Assembly: GCA_018829455.1 (NCBI GenBank)
Contig: JAHJUB010000068.1
Location: forward strand, 1 to 9,207
Origin: Candidatus Omnitrophota bacterium
Lineage (GTDB): Bacteria > Ratteibacteria > UBA8468 > MWAK01
Reading direction: 5' to 3'
DNA length: 9,207 bases
The translations under genes and the position numbers were made by a program. Every line of letters begins with the position of its first letter. Positions within the stretch are counted from its first letter, which is position 1. This document shows positions 7,068-9,207 of the stretch, one piece after another. The notes under the pieces are model-generated. The model was not told the origin of the DNA. It saw only the letters and a program-made list of their open reading frames with translations, and did no database searches.

Positions 7068-7159
7068 TACTATGGAACGCAATAAATACGCGCGCATAAT
7101 ACGAAATATGTAGCGCGAATGACAAGTATCAACGGTCTCCAAAGGAAATTCCTATGCAA

Positions 7160-7241
7160 TTAAATTAGGCAAAGCTTCGCTTTGCAGCTACAAACCAATT
7201 ATTGCTCTTGTAGCCGCAGAGCGTTAGCTCTGCTAAACTTG
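7160..7241. repeat. 82-bp three-hairpin element, copy 2
   Basis: It is a perfect direct copy of 5879-5960, offset by 1281 bp, with hairpins at 7169-7185, 7187-7214 and 7216-7233. Flanking bases differ at once on both sides, which defines the element ends. It lies between the first UroD-family gene and the toxin-antitoxin pair, and its last bases form part of the -35 box proposed for that pair. Confidence 0.9.
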
Positions 7242-7267
7242 ACCGGATTCATCAAATGGTATAAAAT
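7239..7267 (+). promoter_or_regulatory. Likely promoter of the toxin-antitoxin operon
   Basis: TTGACC (7239-7244, five of six to consensus) and TAAAAT (7262-7267, five of six) are separated by an ideal 17 nt. An overlapping TATAAA (7260-7265) is an alternative -10. The leader of about 25 nt contains the strong Shine-Dalgarno GGAGG (7289-7293). Toxin-antitoxin operons of this type are usually repressed by the antitoxin at the promoter, but I saw no convincing operator palindrome here. Confidence 0.45.
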
Positions 7268-7299
7268 GTTACTCAAAAGGGATACATTGGAGGTGAACA

Positions 7300-7551
7300 A
7301 TGATTTTCGCAAATATGAGGGAACTAAAATTAGAGACCGGGAGAATCCTGGAACTCAGCCGAAAAAATGGACCGGTAATGGTGACCAAGCGCGGCCAGCC
7401 GGTAGCAATTATCAGGGGCATTAAAAAAGGGGGGCAAGCCTTATTTACCTATCAGGAAATTCTGGACAATATACGTCAGGCCGCCGAAAAATCCGGTTAC
7501 GGCCCAAAAGACGTGGAACGTCTTGTTGCGGAAGTAAGAAAGAATACCTGA
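7300..7551 (+). CDS. Phd/YefM-type antitoxin
   Basis: This small protein of 83 residues has the Phd/YefM fold signature: an N-terminal helix that aligns a short stretch (MRELKLETGRILELSRKNG) followed by the two-strand motif PVMVTKRGQPVAIIRGI. In this family that domain binds operator DNA. The C-terminal half (about 50-83) is a charged segment likely to wrap around and block the toxin. Start choice is firm: GGAGG lies 6 nt upstream of the ATG at 7300. The stop shares one base with the toxin start (TGATG), giving translational coupling as expected for antitoxin-first operons. The family assignment rests on motif recognition; the partner being a PIN protein supports it. Confidence 0.85.
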   Translation: MIFANMRELKLETGRILELSRKNGPVMVTKRGQPVAIIRGIKKGGQALFTYQEILDNIRQAAEKSGYGPKDVERLVAEVRKNT

Positions 7552-8018
7552 TGGTGAAGCCGACACGTCGCGTTGTCCTGGACACCAACGTTATAATTTC
7601 CGGCCTCTGGAACGGTCCGCCGCGCAAAATTGTAGACAACTGGCAGGAAGGGGAGATTCAGGTGATTGTCAGCCAGGAAATCCTGACCGAATATCTCAGA
7701 GTGTTGGCGCGTTTTAATCTTCCACCCGAAACTGAAGATGATTTTTTGCTACTGTTTATTGACCCCGCCAGGACCGTTTTCGTAAAGCCGCCGCATACCG
7801 CGCTTGTAATCAAAGAAGACCCGGCGGATAATAAATTCTTATCCTGCGCCTTGGAAGGAAAAGCCGATTATATCGTAAGCGGTGACCACCACCTATTGCA
7901 ACTCTCTTGTTATAAAATGATTCCGATCATCACGCCCAGGGAATTCGTTTCTGATAGAGATACAGACAAAAAAGAGAAAAGTTTATATAAAAAACATGGA
8001 CAATCAGGTTCCGATTGA
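7551..8018 (+). CDS. PIN-domain toxin (putative toxin-antitoxin ribonuclease, PIN_3 / TIGR00305-like)
   Basis: PIN toxins are Mg-dependent ribonucleases that cut RNA and stop growth when not held by antitoxin. The 155 residues show the acidic active-site set: Asp11 in VVLDTNVIISGL, Glu43 or Glu47 in SQEILTEY, Asp90 and Asp93 in KEDPADNKFL, and Asp112 in YIVSGDHHLLQL. The PITPREF segment at 126-132 is the usual C-terminal end of the domain. The last 22 or so residues (SDRDTDKKEKSLYKKHGQSG and on) are lysine-rich, beyond the family length, and read into the start of the next gene over 23 bp. They may be an addition from a former intergenic stretch. The ATG at 7551 overlaps the antitoxin stop. 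Confidence 0.88.
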   Translation: MVKPTRRVVLDTNVIISGLWNGPPRKIVDNWQEGEIQVIVSQEILTEYLRVLARFNLPPETEDDFLLLFIDPARTVFVKPPHTALVIKEDPADNKFLSCALEGKADYIVSGDHHLLQLSCYKMIPIITPREFVSDRDTDKKEKSLYKKHGQSGSD

Positions 8019-9129
8019 TGAATTGCTTGGTTTGATTAAGAAGGAAGTTGACCCGGCTGTCCTGGGTAAGGCCAGGGAGCGTCAGGCAGCGGTTTGGGAA
8101 GGAAAAAGGCCTGATTACCTGCCGATTCTTCTCTCTGGAAGCGCTATTCCGGAGAGAAATCAATATCCTGTTTTTGACCTCAAGGAACAGTTTTTCGACC
8201 CGAAGAAGATGCTTTACGAGCAGCTTTGGCCGGCTCTCGGCGTTTTGCGTTCCAAGAGCGACAGCGTTCCTTCGGTGCGTGTCAATTTCGGAACCGGTTT
8301 CCTGGCAACCGTTTTCGGCCTGGAACAGGATATTTTCCCGGATAAGATGCCCTGGCTGCAGCGCCATCTCGTCAAAGAAGAGATACTAAAGATGACCGTA
8401 AAAGATTTAGAGCCGGTCGCCGAAAAGGGCCTGATGCCGGATTGCCTTGAATATATAAAATTCTACCGGGAACAATTGCACGGAACCCCAATAAAGATAT
8501 ATTTGCCGGATACCCAGGGTCCTTTTGATATTGCCCATTTAATCCTGAGCGACTCCATTTTTACCGAATTTTATGATGACCCGGCGTTTGTCCGGCGCCT
8601 CCTGACCCTTGCCACTTACGCGTATCGCACCGCCTCCCGGATAATAAAGCAATGGATTGGAGAACCCGAGACCGGCGGCTGTCACAGTAACGGTCTCTAT
8701 CTATCCGGATGCGGGGTGCGCGCCTGCGAAGATACGACCACGCTTCTTTCTCCGGCCCTGCTTGCGGTTGTCACCCCCTTTATTCAGGAAGCGCTTGAAC
8801 CTTTCGGCGGCTTTGTCCATTTCTGCGGGAGCGGCCAAAACCTGTTAGACCGGATTCTGCGCCTGCCGGCGGTGAAAGGGGTCAACTTCGGTAATCCGGA
8901 AAGGTATCCCTGGGGAGAGGTCATTGCCCAAATCGTTTCCGCCGGCAAGGTGTATTACGGCTCGGTCGGCCGAAACGAAAAGGAACCGCTCTCCGAATAT
9001 TTTGAGCGGGTCCTTTCCGGCTTAAAAACGAAAGGCAATCTCATCTTTACACCCGCCATCAATCCGGATGAGCCGGCAAGTGAAGCCATAACCCTCTGGC
9101 ATAAGATTCAGGACCGTTGCTTTGGCTAA
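7996..9129 (+). CDS. Uroporphyrinogen decarboxylase (URO-D) family protein, second and divergent
   Basis: The 377 residues again have the URO-D superfamily layout but show little similarity to the gene at 5994. They include KIYLPDTQGPFDIAHLI (167-183), a DDPAFVRRLLTLATYAYR helix, and GGFVHFCGSGQNLLDRIL (271-288). His275-Phe-Cys277 is the H-x-C motif that binds zinc in corrinoid/CoM methyltransferases such as MtaA. The third ligand normally found in a GCG near the C-terminus is not evident; that place reads FTPAINPDEP (351-360). It may be an enzyme acting on a methylated or carboxylated substrate, but the substrate cannot be told. The ATG at 7996 gives a normal N-terminus, without a Shine-Dalgarno and inside the toxin gene, which suggests coupling. 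No corrinoid protein is visible in the window. Confidence 0.87.
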   Translation: MDNQVPIDELLGLIKKEVDPAVLGKARERQAAVWEGKRPDYLPILLSGSAIPERNQYPVFDLKEQFFDPKKMLYEQLWPALGVLRSKSDSVPSVRVNFGTGFLATVFGLEQDIFPDKMPWLQRHLVKEEILKMTVKDLEPVAEKGLMPDCLEYIKFYREQLHGTPIKIYLPDTQGPFDIAHLILSDSIFTEFYDDPAFVRRLLTLATYAYRTASRIIKQWIGEPETGGCHSNGLYLSGCGVRACEDTTTLLSPALLAVVTPFIQEALEPFGGFVHFCGSGQNLLDRILRLPAVKGVNFGNPERYPWGEVIAQIVSAGKVYYGSVGRNEKEPLSEYFERVLSGLKTKGNLIFTPAINPDEPASEAITLWHKIQDRCFG

Positions 9130-9141
9130 GTTTCTGAAGAG

Positions 9142-9147
9142 TATAAT
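9142..9147 (+). promoter_or_regulatory. Perfect -10-like box upstream of a gene beyond the window
   Basis: TATAAT at 9142-9147 matches the sigma-70 -10 consensus. No good -35 is found at 16-18 nt; the nearest, TTGCTT (9117-9122), has a 19-nt spacer. The box follows the stop of the second UroD-family gene by 12 bp. Confidence 0.3.
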
Positions 9148-9153
9148 ATAGAC

Positions 9154-9188
9154 GCGGGATTGCCGCGCTGAGGAACGCTCGCAATGAC
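9154..9188. repeat. Short dispersed-type repeat with inverted ATTGC / GCAAT ends
   Basis: The segment has ATTGC near its left end (9159-9163) and GCAAT near its right (9181-9185), with CGCGCT and AACGCTC between. From memory this pattern, GATTGCCGCGCT...CGCTCGCAATGAC, recurs between genes in many unrelated bacterial genomes and metagenomes. Only one copy is visible here. Confidence 0.5.
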
Positions 9189-9197
9189 AACTAAAAC

Positions 9198-9203
9198 AAG
9201 GAG
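9198..9203 (+). promoter_or_regulatory. Ribosome binding site of a gene starting just past the window
   Basis: AAGGAG is followed by four bases up to the window end, so a start codon is expected within the next few bases. This implies another plus-strand gene after the second UroD-family gene. Confidence 0.5.
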
Positions 9204-9207
9204 AAAC

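Noticed and set aside
7154..7168. Tiny frame (four codons) after an AAGGA-like site upstream of repeat copy 2
   Set aside because: Too short to support as a gene or leader peptide, and nothing downstream depends on it.
5879..7241. CRISPR array
   Set aside because: There are only two copies, 1.2 kb apart, with a gene between; the spacing and lack of cas genes rule it out.
7265..7288. AATGT...ACATT inverted pair as a toxin-antitoxin operator
   Set aside because: Only 5 bp per arm with a 14-nt gap, which is expected by chance in A/T-rich DNA.

Overview
The window looks like chromosome from a Gram-negative, LPS-making bacterium. It carries lpxA and lpxI, two enzymes of lipid A synthesis. LpxI, rather than LpxH, is used by alphaproteobacteria and by many deep or uncultured lineages. 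Base composition of the genes is roughly balanced with a preference for G/C at third positions, while the gaps are A/T-rich and full of palindromes. Two divergent uroporphyrinogen-decarboxylase-fold proteins and a Lon-like protease of the AAA_32 type suggest an anaerobic, possibly uncultured lineage (Omnitrophota-, Planctomycetota- or Desulfobacterota-like). That placement is inference and cannot be settled from this window.

Layout. (1) Positions 1-155 hold an A/T-rich leader with repeated TTGTAAA words. It precedes lpxA (156-935, +) and lpxI (940-1734, +), which are 4 bp apart and form an operon. (2) A convergent gap, 1735-1901, is filled mostly by a long imperfect palindrome with a central hairpin. 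(3) ugd (1902-3200, -) encodes UDP-glucose 6-dehydrogenase. Upstream of it lie a second palindromic element (3223-3310) and a C/G-run hairpin (3341-3358), which separate it from (4) a Lon-like protease gene (3369-5834, -). (5) A divergent gap holds copy 1 of an 82-bp element made of three hairpins (5879-5960). (6) The first UroD-family gene (5994-7067, +) follows, then an identical second copy of the 82-bp element (7160-7241). (7) A toxin-antitoxin pair comes next: a Phd/YefM-type antitoxin (7300-7551) and a PIN-domain toxin (7551-8018) that overlap by one base. (8) The second UroD-family gene (7996-9129) overlaps the toxin gene by 23 bp. (9) The tail, 9130-9207, holds a -10-like box, a short dispersed-type repeat and a ribosome binding site for a gene just beyond the window.

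How the genes relate. lpxA and lpxI act in lipid A synthesis, and ugd makes UDP-glucuronate for surface polysaccharide, so the left third has a cell-envelope theme. The Lon-like protease is probably an independent housekeeping or quality-control gene. Its nucleotide-binding motifs look altered. The right third looks like accessory DNA: two unlike UroD-fold proteins separated by a toxin-antitoxin module, with one of them bracketed by perfect 82-bp direct repeats. No tRNA, rRNA, CRISPR array, transposase or integrase was seen. I found no clear evidence for a wholly new multi-gene system. The repeats are the most notable features not explained by the genes.
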